64,000 nucleotides of DNA from Natronoglycomyces albus. Lineage in GTDB: Bacteria > Actinomycetota > Actinomycetes > Mycobacteriales > Micromonosporaceae. Below, one piece after another: positions 34,253 through 44,374 of the stretch (positions are counted from its first letter, which is position 1; every line of letters starts with the position of its first letter). The position numbers and the translations under genes were made by a program. The notes beneath the pieces are model-generated. The model made no database searches, had not been told where the DNA came from, and worked only from the letters and a program-made list of their open reading frames with translations. The stretch covers positions 3,596,001 through 3,660,000 of the forward strand of contig NZ_CP070496.1 of NCBI RefSeq assembly GCF_016925535.1, read 5' to 3'.

Positions 34253-35469
34253 AGGTCATCAAGAAGCCGGGGCAAGAGACGCTCTTCCATGACCGCGTAC
34301 TGATGATGCTGCATTTCCACAGCAAGTTTGGGATCCCATGGTGACTGGGTCGGACGGCCCTTCAAAGCTTCGGCTTCACCACGTTCGAGCGCCTCAAGGT
34401 AGTCGCTATTACCCATTCGCCAAGGCACTGCCCGCCAACGTTGAATTGCAGCAGCGGTACTGCGCACACCGGTCCAGTCGAAGTCACCCCTCCAGTGAAT
34501 ACGCACACCTGCATTGGCCGCGGTCGCGATGAACCGAGTACAGGCATGAAATGCTTCGCCTTCTGTGCAAATCAATGGCGGGCACTTGGATCCGAGTTCT
34601 TCGGCCGCCACACGCATCACAGCGGGGTTCTCACAAACGTACAGTTCCGGAAAAGCTGGGGTGGACGGATAGCGCATGAGCTGCTGGAGCGTCAGGCGAA
34701 ACGGCAGGCCATCCTGAGCGGCCGCGTCGAGCCATTGACCGATCACATGCGGTTCACGGACGCGAACTCCGAGCACCAACACCTGCGAGGACAAATCGTC
34801 AACCACGACACCCACCTCTGCCCACAGGCTGCGCATCTGGGAACGGTCAGCGGGAACCGCTCTGCCCCGCCAACCAGCAATGGCCCGCAGTACCAGGCGC
34901 TCGAGGCCAGTATTGGACAACGCTTTAGTGTCACCAGTCGCAGCTTCGGCCAGCACTGGCACGGGTAGATCGGCGGCGGGAAGGCGGTCAAGTACCGCTA
35001 CTGCCTGGGCGATCGTCTCGGCTTTCCCTTCCCGGATGCGTTTGGTGACTGTGCCATCGGATTCGATCGCGCTACTCCATGCCTCATACCAGTTCTCACC
35101 CCTGTGCTTCGAGGCATTGCGCACCTCGCCGAGCCGTTCACGCTCCTGGTTCTCTTCAGACTGTGTCTCGAGGCGACTGACAACCGGGCCCCTGAGCGTC
35201 TCGATGGCAGACCGCAAGTCAGGGGCGATTCCCGAGCCACGAAGTCGGGCTTCCAGAGCCTCCAGCCTGACCGAGACTCCTTGTCCTCCGCGATCCGGGC
35301 GGCCAAGCAACTTCGCGGCAGCACGGCGTTCCTGGGTCGTGGCAACATTTTGGGTCACGGTGCCAGATAGTTCATGGCCAAGCTCGAGCCGTCGCACCAG
35401 GCGATCGACGAGCCAAGCGAGCTCGTCTGCGCCAAGTGTGCGACGTAGCCGATCTACATCAACGCTCAT
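34228..35469 (-). CDS. jetD: Wadjet type II JetD, Toprim-containing nuclease subunit (TIGR02679)
   Basis: JetD is the topoisomerase VI-like nuclease that cuts closed circular plasmid DNA after the Jet condensin extrudes it. The 413-residue TIGR02679-type protein has a helical N-terminal part and a C-terminal Toprim-like domain with E280 in YVCENPAVMRVAAEE and D329-x-D331 in IHWRGDFDWTGV, the expected metal ligands. It is the last gene of jetA-B-C-D and overlaps jetC by 4 nt. Its 3' end overlaps the convergent helicase by 25 nt. The family call rests on the complete, ordered four-gene set. Confidence 0.92.
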   Translation of the reverse strand: MSVDVDRLRRTLGADELAWLVDRLVRRLELGHELSGTVTQNVATTQERRAAAKLLGRPDRGGQGVSVRLEALEARLRGSGIAPDLRSAIETLRGPVVSRLETQSEENQERERLGEVRNASKHRGENWYEAWSSAIESDGTVTKRIREGKAETIAQAVAVLDRLPAADLPVPVLAEAATGDTKALSNTGLERLVLRAIAGWRGRAVPADRSQMRSLWAEVGVVVDDLSSQVLVLGVRVREPHVIGQWLDAAAQDGLPFRLTLQQLMRYPSTPAFPELYVCENPAVMRVAAEELGSKCPPLICTEGEAFHACTRFIATAANAGVRIHWRGDFDWTGVRSTAAAIQRWRAVPWRMGNSDYLEALERGEAEALKGRPTQSPWDPKLAVEMQHHQYAVMEERLLPRLLDDLHIAKNVN

Positions 35470-38400
35470 ACCGGCTGCTCGATCCTAGTGCGGGTGTGAC
35501 CATCCCACTCGAATACGGTCACATACACCGCGTCGATATCGTCGGTTCTAACAAGTTGATGGGTGCGGATCCCCGGCACGGTCGAATAGAAGCCCCATTC
35601 CCGTTCGGAAGTCATCGCCACGTCTAGGTCGAAGTTCGCCAATAGGCCGAGGCACTTGGAGCGAGAGTCATCGTCAACTCCCGCGAATGCCTCGTCAAGC
35701 ATGATCATGCGCGGCGCGTTTTCATGGGCCGAGCGATAGTGCGACGACGCCGCGGCAAACAGCGGCAGCGAGACGGTCAGCACCCGCTCGCCACCAGAGG
35801 CTGGGCCGATCGCATCTTTCCATTCCCCGTTCTGATGGCGCTCGATTCGAAACTCATGCCAGCGGCGGTAGTCTAGGGCGTTGCTCAAGTGGGTTTTCCA
35901 CGTGTTCTCGGGGTCGGCAGCCGCCTCGTCCTGAATCTGGCGATGCAAGAACGCGCTGACCCGCTGCTGGTCGTCCGGACTCCACATATCGCTGTCGTCG
36001 TGCAGCAAGATGCGACGCACAGCGGCGAGTCCCTCGGGCCCGTCCCGCCTGGGACGCCACTTAAGTCGGATACGCATTCCGGTCGAGGTGGGTCGTTCGT
36101 CGAGTTCAGCATTGATGTGCTGAACCTGTTCATCGGCCGCGTCGATGAGCTGGTGCAAGTGATACGCGACATCGTTGATCAGGTGCTCTTCGAGAAGTTC
36201 CCGTTCCTTGGCGCTGAGAAGTTGTTCGCGATATTCGATGTCCTCATACAGCAACGTGGCGAGCTGATGAGCAAACAGCTGGCGGGCCTGATAGTTGACC
36301 GTTACCACAAAATAGCTGTGAACAAGTTCGCCGTTGGGCTGGTGACCGTGCGGGCCTACGGCTTCCTGGAACGTCCGGTATTCCCTAGAGGTCGCACTCT
36401 GAACGCGCTCCCAAGCCTGGTCGTCAGCGGGAACTTCGGATAGATCTCGTTCGAGGCGGCGAGCAAGTTGGACGGCCGGATCAGGTGCCCACTCCCGATC
36501 TGGATCAGGCATAGCCACATTCGGGGCAGCGACGCCAAGCAGGCCAGTGTCCGCGAATCCGCGAAGAATCTCTATCTCTTTCGCTCGGTTGCGTTTCGCC
36601 TCGGTCTGTTCTATGCCGATTTGTTCGAGTGTCCCTTCTAGGCGCGACTTGGTGTCTCTGGCGGCATCGCGCTTTTTCCCAGTAGACTCGGCTTGCTTAT
36701 CAAGTCGCACTAGCTCTTCCCGCGCGGTGTCGAGATCTCGACGGATGACATCGACATCGGCTCCGATGCTCTTTCGAAGCTGGTCCAGTTCGGCCTTGGC
36801 CACCGCGAAACTTCGCGATGCCTCCTGATAGTGCCTGTCGGCCTCTCTGAACCGTTGGGTAACGGCCACAGATTCCCTGGTGCGTCGCGCAGCTTCCTCG
36901 GCAGTGGTGGCGTAGGCGTCAAACCCAGCCCATAGCTCGGCAACGGCCACCTGATACGACGCGATTGCCTTCTCGATAGTTCGCAACGCATCTGCTGCGG
37001 TCGGCAACCCTAGATCCGCCGCCAGCTCATCGCGTTCCACCACCGCTTGGCCGAGTTCTTCGCGAAGCTCAATGAGCTTGTGCTGCTGTCGTTCCACTTC
37101 CGACTTACACGTTGCCGCTTCGCGCTCAGCGGCTTCCAACCGCTGCTGCGCTGTTTGCAGGGCCTGATCCGTTGGAATCGAGCCGAGTTCTACTTGCAGA
37201 ATCCGTTGCCGTTGTTCCAAAGCAACAACGGCTTTGTCGGCCTGTTCTGCAGACGTTCGGGCCTCAGCAATCATCTCTCGCAGTGCGTCAAGGCGACGAG
37301 TCCGGGCCGCTTCCCTAGCCGCATGTCCGATGTACTCGGCTTGAGTCTTGCTCCCCGTTCCCTGCCTGCAGCCGACACGATAACTGCCGTCTGGCCCAAT
37401 CCAGTTGCGCCCCAATCGGATTCCGATGGCGGCAATTATCGAGTCCACGGTCTCCGGAGCTACCAGCGAAGCGTTCTGGTCATCTCGGTCAATCGACGAC
37501 CGCAGAATACTGGCCACACTGTACGGCTCGCGTTCACCGCTCGTGAGAAAGTCATCGGCCATGTTGGCTTCAAGCAACTGGCCGCTTGGAGTCACCCAAG
37601 CGTCGAGAATCCCTGCGGCTTCAAGAGCAGCCTCATACCCAGCTCGGTCTGGGTCGCTAACGTTGTCATGGAAATCGATGAGCTTCCACAATGGCGCGCC
37701 AGCTCGCCCAGACCGACTAGTGGTCCTCGTGAGTGGTCGAGGCGGCAGGCGAACATGCCCCTTGTTCAGCTCCTGGTACTCCTGGTCCAGGTCACCAACA
37801 AGCTTTCGCTCTACTTTCGCGACCGCGCGTTGGTCGGAAATCTCGCTTTGGATTGCGCTGTTGGCGGCCAAGAATGACATATGCGCGGCTTGAGCTGCCG
37901 GATTGGGCCCGGAAAGAACCCGCACCCAATCTTGCAGACCAACCTCCTCCATATCGAGCGGTACAAGCTCGACCGGAGCAAACGCATTCCATTCGGCTAG
38001 GTACCCTTCCCGCTCGGCCTCCAGCGCTCGATCGGCCTCCCCGACCACATCGGTTGCCGTGTCTCGACGTCGTTCGGCCTCCCCAAGCCGCTCAATAGCG
38101 ATATCCACCGTGCGCTGATGTCCATCGACCAACTGGCACTGACGGCGCATCGCATCTATGCCTTGCTGCTGGATCACAGCGGCCTCGACCGCAGCAGCTC
38201 TCGCCGTACGAATCGCCACAGTCCCAGGCGGAGAGGTCGCCTGCGAAAAAGCTTGGGTGATCTGACGATGCCGGTCCCTCAACGCGGCGGCACCAGCCCA
38301 CTCCTCAGCGTTTTCGAGCAGCGTTTTGGCTTTCTCGCGGGCTAGCTCCTCCTTGCCAGCAGCCTCGACAGCATCCTCAGAGGCCTCTTCCAAGACAGCG

Positions 38401-39491
38401 AGATCCTGATCTCGTAGTTCCTTGGCTCGTTCACAATTCGACTGACGGTCGTCGAAAATCTCCTGCGCATTGTTGAGGTCGGCCAGCTCCCGGCGCGACT
38501 CCATTCGTCGTATCCTTCCGCGGGCTTCACCGATCTGCCTGGAGAGGGACGTGTGTTCGGTTTCAAATCGACCATGTTCGAGCTCGGCGGTTTGGAGCTG
38601 GTCATTGAGCCGCTTGGTGTCCGAGCCAATGCGTTCATACCTCGATTGTGAGCGACGTACCCCTTCAGCCGCTCGGCGTGCGGCGACACGAGCATAATCA
38701 AGGTAGCGCTGACCAAACTTTTTGGCTGCCAGCGCCGTGTCCTTCAACCCTTCGAGGGCATCACGTTGTGTGGCCTGGTCATGGAAGGCATTGGCAACGT
38801 CGGTAAGAACATCCTGGTCTACCGGCGTAAGCGCCTCCGACAGTGCGTTCGATAGCTTCTTGTTGTCTGGCCGTCTGGATAGCTGAGGTTGCCGCAATTG
38901 CACGAGCAGGTCGATGAGAGCCTCGTAGCGCTCTTCCCCAAGACGAAATAGCTGCTCGTCGACCAATCGGCGGTAATGGGAAACCGAGCGAACGACCTCA
39001 CCGTCGGTGCCGATCGCGTCTTCGAGCTTTTCGCGGGAGAGTACAACTCCAGAATCGGATACCAAGTCCAACGCTCCGCGAACGCGCTGGACTGTGGAAA
39101 AGAACCATTTATCGGCCACGCCCTTGCCTCTAACTGCACGGAGACCAACGCCTATGGTCCTAAAACATTCGCGGCCGTCCTCGTCCACGCGCCCGAATTC
39201 CATCCAGGAGTATCCAAGTCGGTCGTCGTACTTACCGCCCAGCAGTAGGTTCCAGTCCATTCGCTTTTTGGGGTCGCCGTCGGGTTCGACCTTGTGTGAG
39301 GAGGAGTCTCCGTCGAGCAGGAACGGCAGCGTCAGCGCCAGTACTTTGGACTTGCCGGTCCCGTTGTTCCCGCGCAGCATCAGGCGCCCGTCTCGGAACC
39401 AGAATTCCTGCCGGTCGTAATAGAACAGGTCGACCAGTCCTAGGCGCAACGGCTGCCATCGGCCAGGGCGGGGAATGGGGAGCACTGTCAT
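35466..39491 (-). CDS. jetC: Wadjet type II JetC, SMC-like ATPase (TIGR02680)
   Basis: A 1,341-residue SMC/MukB-like protein. Walker A GNNGTGKSK is at residues 41-49, two long coiled-coil arms surround a hinge-like middle (about 560-720), and the C-terminal head has the signature PASGGERVLTVSLPLF and Walker B MIMLDEAFAGVDDDS (from about 1262). These make a full ATPase head after dimerisation. In Wadjet the JetABC condensin loads on DNA, extrudes loops and hands plasmids to JetD. It overlaps jetB and jetD by 4 nt each, so the four are one coupled operon. Length and motifs are intact. Confidence 0.95.
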   Translation of the reverse strand: MTVLPIPRPGRWQPLRLGLVDLFYYDRQEFWFRDGRLMLRGNNGTGKSKVLALTLPFLLDGDSSSHKVEPDGDPKKRMDWNLLLGGKYDDRLGYSWMEFGRVDEDGRECFRTIGVGLRAVRGKGVADKWFFSTVQRVRGALDLVSDSGVVLSREKLEDAIGTDGEVVRSVSHYRRLVDEQLFRLGEERYEALIDLLVQLRQPQLSRRPDNKKLSNALSEALTPVDQDVLTDVANAFHDQATQRDALEGLKDTALAAKKFGQRYLDYARVAARRAAEGVRRSQSRYERIGSDTKRLNDQLQTAELEHGRFETEHTSLSRQIGEARGRIRRMESRRELADLNNAQEIFDDRQSNCERAKELRDQDLAVLEEASEDAVEAAGKEELAREKAKTLLENAEEWAGAAALRDRHRQITQAFSQATSPPGTVAIRTARAAAVEAAVIQQQGIDAMRRQCQLVDGHQRTVDIAIERLGEAERRRDTATDVVGEADRALEAEREGYLAEWNAFAPVELVPLDMEEVGLQDWVRVLSGPNPAAQAAHMSFLAANSAIQSEISDQRAVAKVERKLVGDLDQEYQELNKGHVRLPPRPLTRTTSRSGRAGAPLWKLIDFHDNVSDPDRAGYEAALEAAGILDAWVTPSGQLLEANMADDFLTSGEREPYSVASILRSSIDRDDQNASLVAPETVDSIIAAIGIRLGRNWIGPDGSYRVGCRQGTGSKTQAEYIGHAAREAARTRRLDALREMIAEARTSAEQADKAVVALEQRQRILQVELGSIPTDQALQTAQQRLEAAEREAATCKSEVERQQHKLIELREELGQAVVERDELAADLGLPTAADALRTIEKAIASYQVAVAELWAGFDAYATTAEEAARRTRESVAVTQRFREADRHYQEASRSFAVAKAELDQLRKSIGADVDVIRRDLDTAREELVRLDKQAESTGKKRDAARDTKSRLEGTLEQIGIEQTEAKRNRAKEIEILRGFADTGLLGVAAPNVAMPDPDREWAPDPAVQLARRLERDLSEVPADDQAWERVQSATSREYRTFQEAVGPHGHQPNGELVHSYFVVTVNYQARQLFAHQLATLLYEDIEYREQLLSAKERELLEEHLINDVAYHLHQLIDAADEQVQHINAELDERPTSTGMRIRLKWRPRRDGPEGLAAVRRILLHDDSDMWSPDDQQRVSAFLHRQIQDEAAADPENTWKTHLSNALDYRRWHEFRIERHQNGEWKDAIGPASGGERVLTVSLPLFAAASSHYRSAHENAPRMIMLDEAFAGVDDDSRSKCLGLLANFDLDVAMTSEREWGFYSTVPGIRTHQLVRTDDIDAVYVTVFEWDGHTRTRIEQPV

Positions 39492-40669
39492 CGCTGCCCT
39501 CCTGTAATCGTGGCTGGACGATAGGCGTACCTGGCTAGGGCGGGGCGCGCTAGGACTGTGTCGTTTCGTCGTGCGACGAGGCGCAGTGCCACCAGCTTTT
39601 CCAGGGCTACTTCCAGCAGTAGCTTCAGATTCTCGGGTTTGGTCGCGTCTTTCTTCCAGTGGGTTCGATGGGTTGGCGCGATCTCGATCAGGTGTCGCAG
39701 CAGGCTGTCTTGCGTGATCTCGGAGTTAGGAGTCTCGCGGTGGATACGCGCCAGCTGCTCGGCGACCAGCAACGTGATGTGCCCTTCTGTGCCTTCTTCG
39801 GGCATGCCATAGTCGGTGGTTTCGCCGTTGGGGTCGAGCAAGGCGATGCCTTCGGCGCGAACTTCAGCGACTAGGCCGGTTTCTTCAGTGAGCCTGCGGA
39901 GCAAGTGGGGGCGTTGTTTGGTCAGGTACTCAGTTTCAGCGGAGTCGAGCTCGTCGTAATACATGACGGGGTCGTCGAGCAGCCGGCGCGACAAACGGTG
40001 GCGGATGGCGCGGTTACGGGCGTCGTCGGAGTCGGGAAAAGTCTCGGTGGAGACAGCGGCGATCTGTGTGTATATGTCCTGGGCGTTCACGAGCGAGGGG
40101 CCGGTCGTCACTGCCAGGGTCGCCGAGAGCACGTGGCGATCCACATCGTAGAGCGCGTCGCCACTGCCATGTACATATGATTGCTCGTCCCCTGCTACTC
40201 GCTTCAGCACACCCATACCTAGTAGCAGCTTTGCTACTGCGGCTAGGTCGCGTCTCTCCTCGTGGTTGCCAAGGGTGAACTCAATGCCCGCTTCGACTAG
40301 TTTCGGATCGCCGGCCAAGCCCAACAAACGCTGGGCCAAGTTCCCAAGCGTGATTTGGGATTCTGCCCGTTCCAGACCCGCCAATGCCAGGCATAGGAGC
40401 ACGTAGCGCCGGCGGGAAAGTGCAATTCCCCCGAGTTCAGCGCCACGGCTACTGTCACCTTCAAGGCCTTGTTTACGCAGCCGAACGACGGCGGGGGAAT
40501 CAATCAAGGGCCATCCACATTCGCGGGCGAACCATGCGCGCAACCATTCTCTATGGCGACGTGCGTCGCCGAATACCGCATGGGCCGGAGTGAGCATGGG
40601 TTCATGGAGCAACGCTCGGATCGAGCGAGCTCTTTCCGCGGCGAGTCGCCGCTGTTCGATCTCAATCAT
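39488..40669 (-). CDS. jetB: Wadjet type II JetB, winged-helix kite subunit (TIGR02678)
   Basis: A 393-residue TIGR02678-family protein. An N-terminal helical part (LAAERARSIRALLHEPMLT) is followed by winged-helix-like segments and a C-terminal part ending AYRPATITGG. JetB is the MukE/kite-like partner that binds the JetC heads with JetA. It overlaps jetA by 8 nt upstream and jetC by 4 nt downstream. There are no catalytic motifs, as expected. The call depends on family features and on its fixed place in the operon. Confidence 0.9.
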   Translation of the reverse strand: MIEIEQRRLAAERARSIRALLHEPMLTPAHAVFGDARRHREWLRAWFARECGWPLIDSPAVVRLRKQGLEGDSSRGAELGGIALSRRRYVLLCLALAGLERAESQITLGNLAQRLLGLAGDPKLVEAGIEFTLGNHEERRDLAAVAKLLLGMGVLKRVAGDEQSYVHGSGDALYDVDRHVLSATLAVTTGPSLVNAQDIYTQIAAVSTETFPDSDDARNRAIRHRLSRRLLDDPVMYYDELDSAETEYLTKQRPHLLRRLTEETGLVAEVRAEGIALLDPNGETTDYGMPEEGTEGHITLLVAEQLARIHRETPNSEITQDSLLRHLIEIAPTHRTHWKKDATKPENLKLLLEVALEKLVALRLVARRNDTVLARPALARYAYRPATITGGQR

Positions 40670-42155
40670 GGTGCCTGCCAGTGCGGTCGATCACAGTGAT
40701 GAGATGTTCCGGGGCGTACATAACCCCGTCAGTCGTTGTTATCTCCGCGATCGCACCACCAGGCACTGGTTCCAACACTATGCCGAGCATGCCGTCGGAG
40801 GTGGTGGTGTGAATGCGGCCGTCGCGGCCGGGTCGTCTGGCAGCCAGAGCGTTGCCCAACAAATCGAGCAATAGCCGAAACTCGAGTCGGTCAAGCTGAC
40901 CGAGGTCGGAAAGCTTCACGGGTTCACCGGTTGCTAGCCGCCTTTGGGCGCTTTGCAGCTCTGCGGCTTCCTTAGCGGCCTTTTCGGCCAGTTTGGCCCT
41001 GGCTGCGGTGCGGTCCTCGATCTTACGTGGACGTCCGCGTTTAGTGTATGTGCCCGTTGCGCGCAATTGTGGTGCGATATCAACAGTTTCGGCTTCGCCC
41101 CAGGGCGTCCGAGGTTCGGCATCGACGACTTCGCCGGTCATATGCCTGGCGGTTGAAAGCCCGAATGCCACTTGCCATAGGCGATGGGCTGTGGCGTCGT
41201 CGGGCGCAGTGGCAAACCAGCGTGCCAGCTGTAGAAAGTCTGCTGTGCGATCGCTGTGTCCTGTCTTTCGCTCTTGCAAGATTCCTACCGTCTCCAGTAG
41301 GTCCGGGATCGCTTTTCGGGCCCGTTGTCGCAGTAGATTCGCCTGGTTATGTCGATCAGTGGCAGGGCCGAACCAGGTGGCTAGTCCAGACCACCGATGT
41401 TCCCATTCAGCTAGACGTTCGGCGACCGCGTCGGCGGATTCGTCGAAGGCCGCGTCGTAGGCTTCCCGCTCGGCCGCAATCGTCAGCAAGCGGTGTGCGA
41501 TTTCCTCGTCGAATGTCTTGAGCGTGCCAGCAATATCGTGGCTCTTATTTGCTAGCTGGGAGACGAACCTTTGCAGATAGTCGATGAGTCTGTCTTTATA
41601 AGCCAGGAATGCGCTCTCATCGACATCGTGGAGGTCAACTGTGCGCTGGAGGCTGTTCATGAATGCCTGTGCGTTCGAGGCCAACGAATCCAAGCGGCCA
41701 AACAACTCCAGCAACAGATTGTGGATCTTGGCAGGATCGGGGTTGGTCTCTCCGCCTAGTTCACGCAGATTGCGGATTCGTACCCGGATGTCCTCAAGGG
41801 CGACGGTCTGGAGCTCACCACGACGGCCGATCTCACGCTCATATAGTTGAACCGCACGAGCTGCGGCTTCACCCTCAGCGGTGAGCTGGTACAGCTTACG
41901 TGCCCGGTAAAAATCTTCCACAGTGACTACCCGGCCGGTATCCGGGTCCGAACGAAGGTTGCCCCATTCGTCTAGTTGTTTGAGCTTCGATTCCACTGTC
42001 TCCAGCGGGACTCGCCCTTCGGCGGCGAGAAACTCAGCTATGTCCTCGGGTCTCAGGTGGACGACGAAGCGCTCCTTGGCATAAGTGAACGCCGCTAGCA
42101 CCCGCCGGTACAGCTCACCATCAGGTGCATCGAGATAAGCGAAGGGGCTCGACAG
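40662..42155 (-). CDS. jetA: Wadjet type II JetA, kleisin-like subunit (TIGR02677)
   Basis: A 497-residue TIGR02677 protein, the MukF/kleisin-like subunit that bridges the JetC heads. The first ATG/GTG in frame is a GTG at 42101, but coding-like sequence continues upstream (SSPFAYLDAPDGELYRRV, the usual family N-terminus) to a stop at 42180-42182. Within that span the only plausible start with a ribosome site is CTG at 42155, 6 nt after GAGGAG; ATT at 42158 is an alternative. I use 42155. A lysine/arginine-rich stretch (TKRGRPRKIEDRTAARAKL, about 375-395) contains an AT-hook-like GRPRK. It begins 113 bp after brxHI, so it may have its own promoter. Confidence 0.88.
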   Translation of the reverse strand: MSSPFAYLDAPDGELYRRVLAAFTYAKERFVVHLRPEDIAEFLAAEGRVPLETVESKLKQLDEWGNLRSDPDTGRVVTVEDFYRARKLYQLTAEGEAAARAVQLYEREIGRRGELQTVALEDIRVRIRNLRELGGETNPDPAKIHNLLLELFGRLDSLASNAQAFMNSLQRTVDLHDVDESAFLAYKDRLIDYLQRFVSQLANKSHDIAGTLKTFDEEIAHRLLTIAAEREAYDAAFDESADAVAERLAEWEHRWSGLATWFGPATDRHNQANLLRQRARKAIPDLLETVGILQERKTGHSDRTADFLQLARWFATAPDDATAHRLWQVAFGLSTARHMTGEVVDAEPRTPWGEAETVDIAPQLRATGTYTKRGRPRKIEDRTAARAKLAEKAAKEAAELQSAQRRLATGEPVKLSDLGQLDRLEFRLLLDLLGNALAARRPGRDGRIHTTTSDGMLGIVLEPVPGGAIAEITTTDGVMYAPEHLITVIDRTGRHHD

Positions 42156-42268
42156 AATTGACTCCTCGCAAGTTGTCCGCTACGCAACGTGCTTTTCACT
42201 AGTATGCCTCACAACTGCGACATGCGGGCGCCACGTGATCTGCATCTTAGAATCATCTAGGCTGCCCG

Positions 42269-44374
42269 CTAACCGCTGGCGAAGTGCCTCGGTATCCGCA
42301 GAGCCTGGTGCGCACCTGGAAGATCGGACAGCCGCGCGGCAAGGGTCGCTCTTGCCAGCTCTTCGGGCAAGGCGTCATTGAACTTGAGACCGTTGACTGC
42401 ACGGACATCCGGCGTAGGCGGTACGAGCACGGCGTCGCTTAGGGCGTGAGAAAGCACTTCGTTTGGAGCCGAGTCCTCGAGTCGAAGGCTGAAGTCGCTG
42501 ACCCCGTCTGCGCGGGCGATACCATCCAGCGAAGCCTGCAAGGTCAGGTTGGCCCGGTATCCGGCCCAGGTCCACCATCGCAGTTCTGATTTCGAACGAC
42601 GAATGATCAAACTGGTCTGATCCACGTGGTCGACGTGTTTCTCGCGCAGATCGGCCAAAGCTCCCTCAGCGCGGCTAGTGATCTTTACCGGCGGGTCTTC
42701 GCCTAGCACCACCGCTCTGATCGACTGAGCCAGCGCGAATGACTTTCCCGTCGGCAGACCCGCAGAACTCCATTTCGCGCTGCCTTCGCCCTCGGCAGGA
42801 TCGACATAGCACAAGCGACGCTTCCAGTCGATGTGCTTGGGATACCACGTACGGCCAGCAAGCAGGATAATGGTGGTACCTCGGCCCTCCTCAGGTATGA
42901 GAATCGACGGGTCGACCTGACCGATCTCCTCACGTCCATGTAGAACCGTGAACTCCGGTGGGGCGCAGAAGACCGCAGTCAGGTCAGCGAAGTGTCTGGA
43001 TCCGAAGCGCTTTTCGGCATTCGGCCCGATAAACAGCATCCCACCGTCGGTCTCAATGAATCCCTCGGCAACCAGGTACTCCAGGATGGGTTTCGACTCT
43101 GCGTCGAAAGGCTTCAGGCCATTCCACGAACCGGGCCAGAGCCGATCACCAACCCGGTGCTCCTGGAGGCACAATGCCAGAATCTGTTGGGCAACAATAT
43201 GATTTGGTCCCGGCGGTGGCGCAACCGGTTCAACCCAGTGCCGTCCCCACAACCGCAGCAGCCCGGCTGCGTCCAGCAAGCCTCGCTTATCAATTGCCAG
43301 GAACAGACAGTTGCGGACGCTCCCTGAACGCCGCCCAGTTCGACCCAGCCGCTGCAGGAATGAGGCAACGGTCTTCGGTGCGTTGATTTGGATTACCCGG
43401 TCGAGATCGCCCACGTCGATACCGAGCTCAAGCGTGGAGGTAGCAACGATGACACAGTCACGAGCTTCGGCGAACGCCTGCTCGGCTCTCCGCCGCTCGC
43501 CTACTGACAGGGACGAATGCGAAAGAAAAACCGTCACGCCAAATTCACGCAGCCACCCGGCCAACTGTTCGACGAGTTTACGCGAATCGCAAAACACCAG
43601 CCGCTTCTCACCTCGATGCAGCGTGGCAATTACTTTGGCGGCGTTGGAAACCGAACCGACGTAGTCGAGCTCGATTTCACCACTGGGTGGGTTCTCAGGG
43701 ATCTGGGAACCCACCGGCAAGACTCCTGGCGCGATGACCCGGCCGGGTCGTCGCCCGATTCCCGCGCCTTGTAGCCACTTCAGCAACTCGTCTGGGTTGC
43801 CGACGGTGGCAGACGCGCCAATTCGTTGCAAAGGGCGTCCTGCGAGGCGAGTCAGCCGTTCGAGCACGGCCCTGAGATGCCATCCTCGGTCGTCAGAGGC
43901 AAAAGCGTGGACCTCGTCGACAACCACGGCACGCAAATTCGCAAAGAAATCCGTCTCCGTCTTGGTCGAGATCAATAGCCCTTCGAGACTCTCCGGTGTA
44001 GTGAGCAAGATGTTCGGTGGATCGGCGCGCATACGGTTCTTCACGCTTTCACCGATGTCACCATGCCAGAGCCCGACTGTCCGTCCCATCCAGCCCGCGT
44101 ATGCCTCCAGCCGTGGCGCAAGGTTATTCAGCAGCGCCTTGATCGGGCACAAGTAAAGGACGCTGAGTCCATTCCACTCCTGAGACGCCATCGCACTGAT
44201 CAGGGGAAACGAGGAAGCCTCAGTCTTACCGCCTGCAGTGGGAGCCAACAAAATGGTGTCTTCGCCGTCGAGGATTGGTCCAATGGCCTCCTTCTGCAAT
44301 GGACGCAGGTCTGACCAGCCAAGCGTGTTAGCAATGTGGTGAACCAGTCCAGGATGTAGCCGGTCAACACTCAT
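42269..44374 (-). CDS. brxHI: BREX type 2 Lhr-like helicase BrxHI
   Basis: A 701-residue SF2 DEAD/H helicase of the Lhr type. Motifs in order are Q-region LRPLQKEAI, Walker A APTAGGKTE, CPIKALLNNL, TTPESLEGLL, Walker B VVVDEVHAF, SATVGNP, STLELGIDVGDLD and motif VI QRLGRTGRRSGS, then a long C-terminal region. BrxHI is one of the two accessory genes that define BREX type 2 loci beyond pglWXYZ. It overlaps brxD by 4 nt and ends the BREX operon. Its exact biochemical role in BREX is not settled. Confidence 0.93.
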   Translation of the reverse strand: MSVDRLHPGLVHHIANTLGWSDLRPLQKEAIGPILDGEDTILLAPTAGGKTEASSFPLISAMASQEWNGLSVLYLCPIKALLNNLAPRLEAYAGWMGRTVGLWHGDIGESVKNRMRADPPNILLTTPESLEGLLISTKTETDFFANLRAVVVDEVHAFASDDRGWHLRAVLERLTRLAGRPLQRIGASATVGNPDELLKWLQGAGIGRRPGRVIAPGVLPVGSQIPENPPSGEIELDYVGSVSNAAKVIATLHRGEKRLVFCDSRKLVEQLAGWLREFGVTVFLSHSSLSVGERRRAEQAFAEARDCVIVATSTLELGIDVGDLDRVIQINAPKTVASFLQRLGRTGRRSGSVRNCLFLAIDKRGLLDAAGLLRLWGRHWVEPVAPPPGPNHIVAQQILALCLQEHRVGDRLWPGSWNGLKPFDAESKPILEYLVAEGFIETDGGMLFIGPNAEKRFGSRHFADLTAVFCAPPEFTVLHGREEIGQVDPSILIPEEGRGTTIILLAGRTWYPKHIDWKRRLCYVDPAEGEGSAKWSSAGLPTGKSFALAQSIRAVVLGEDPPVKITSRAEGALADLREKHVDHVDQTSLIIRRSKSELRWWTWAGYRANLTLQASLDGIARADGVSDFSLRLEDSAPNEVLSHALSDAVLVPPTPDVRAVNGLKFNDALPEELARATLAARLSDLPGAHQALRIPRHFASG

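Noticed and set aside
39538-39550. Bases resembling the 3' end of the tRNA-Arg (CGGGGCGCGC)
   Set aside because: Only about ten bases of GC-rich match inside jetB coding sequence; too short to be an attachment site.
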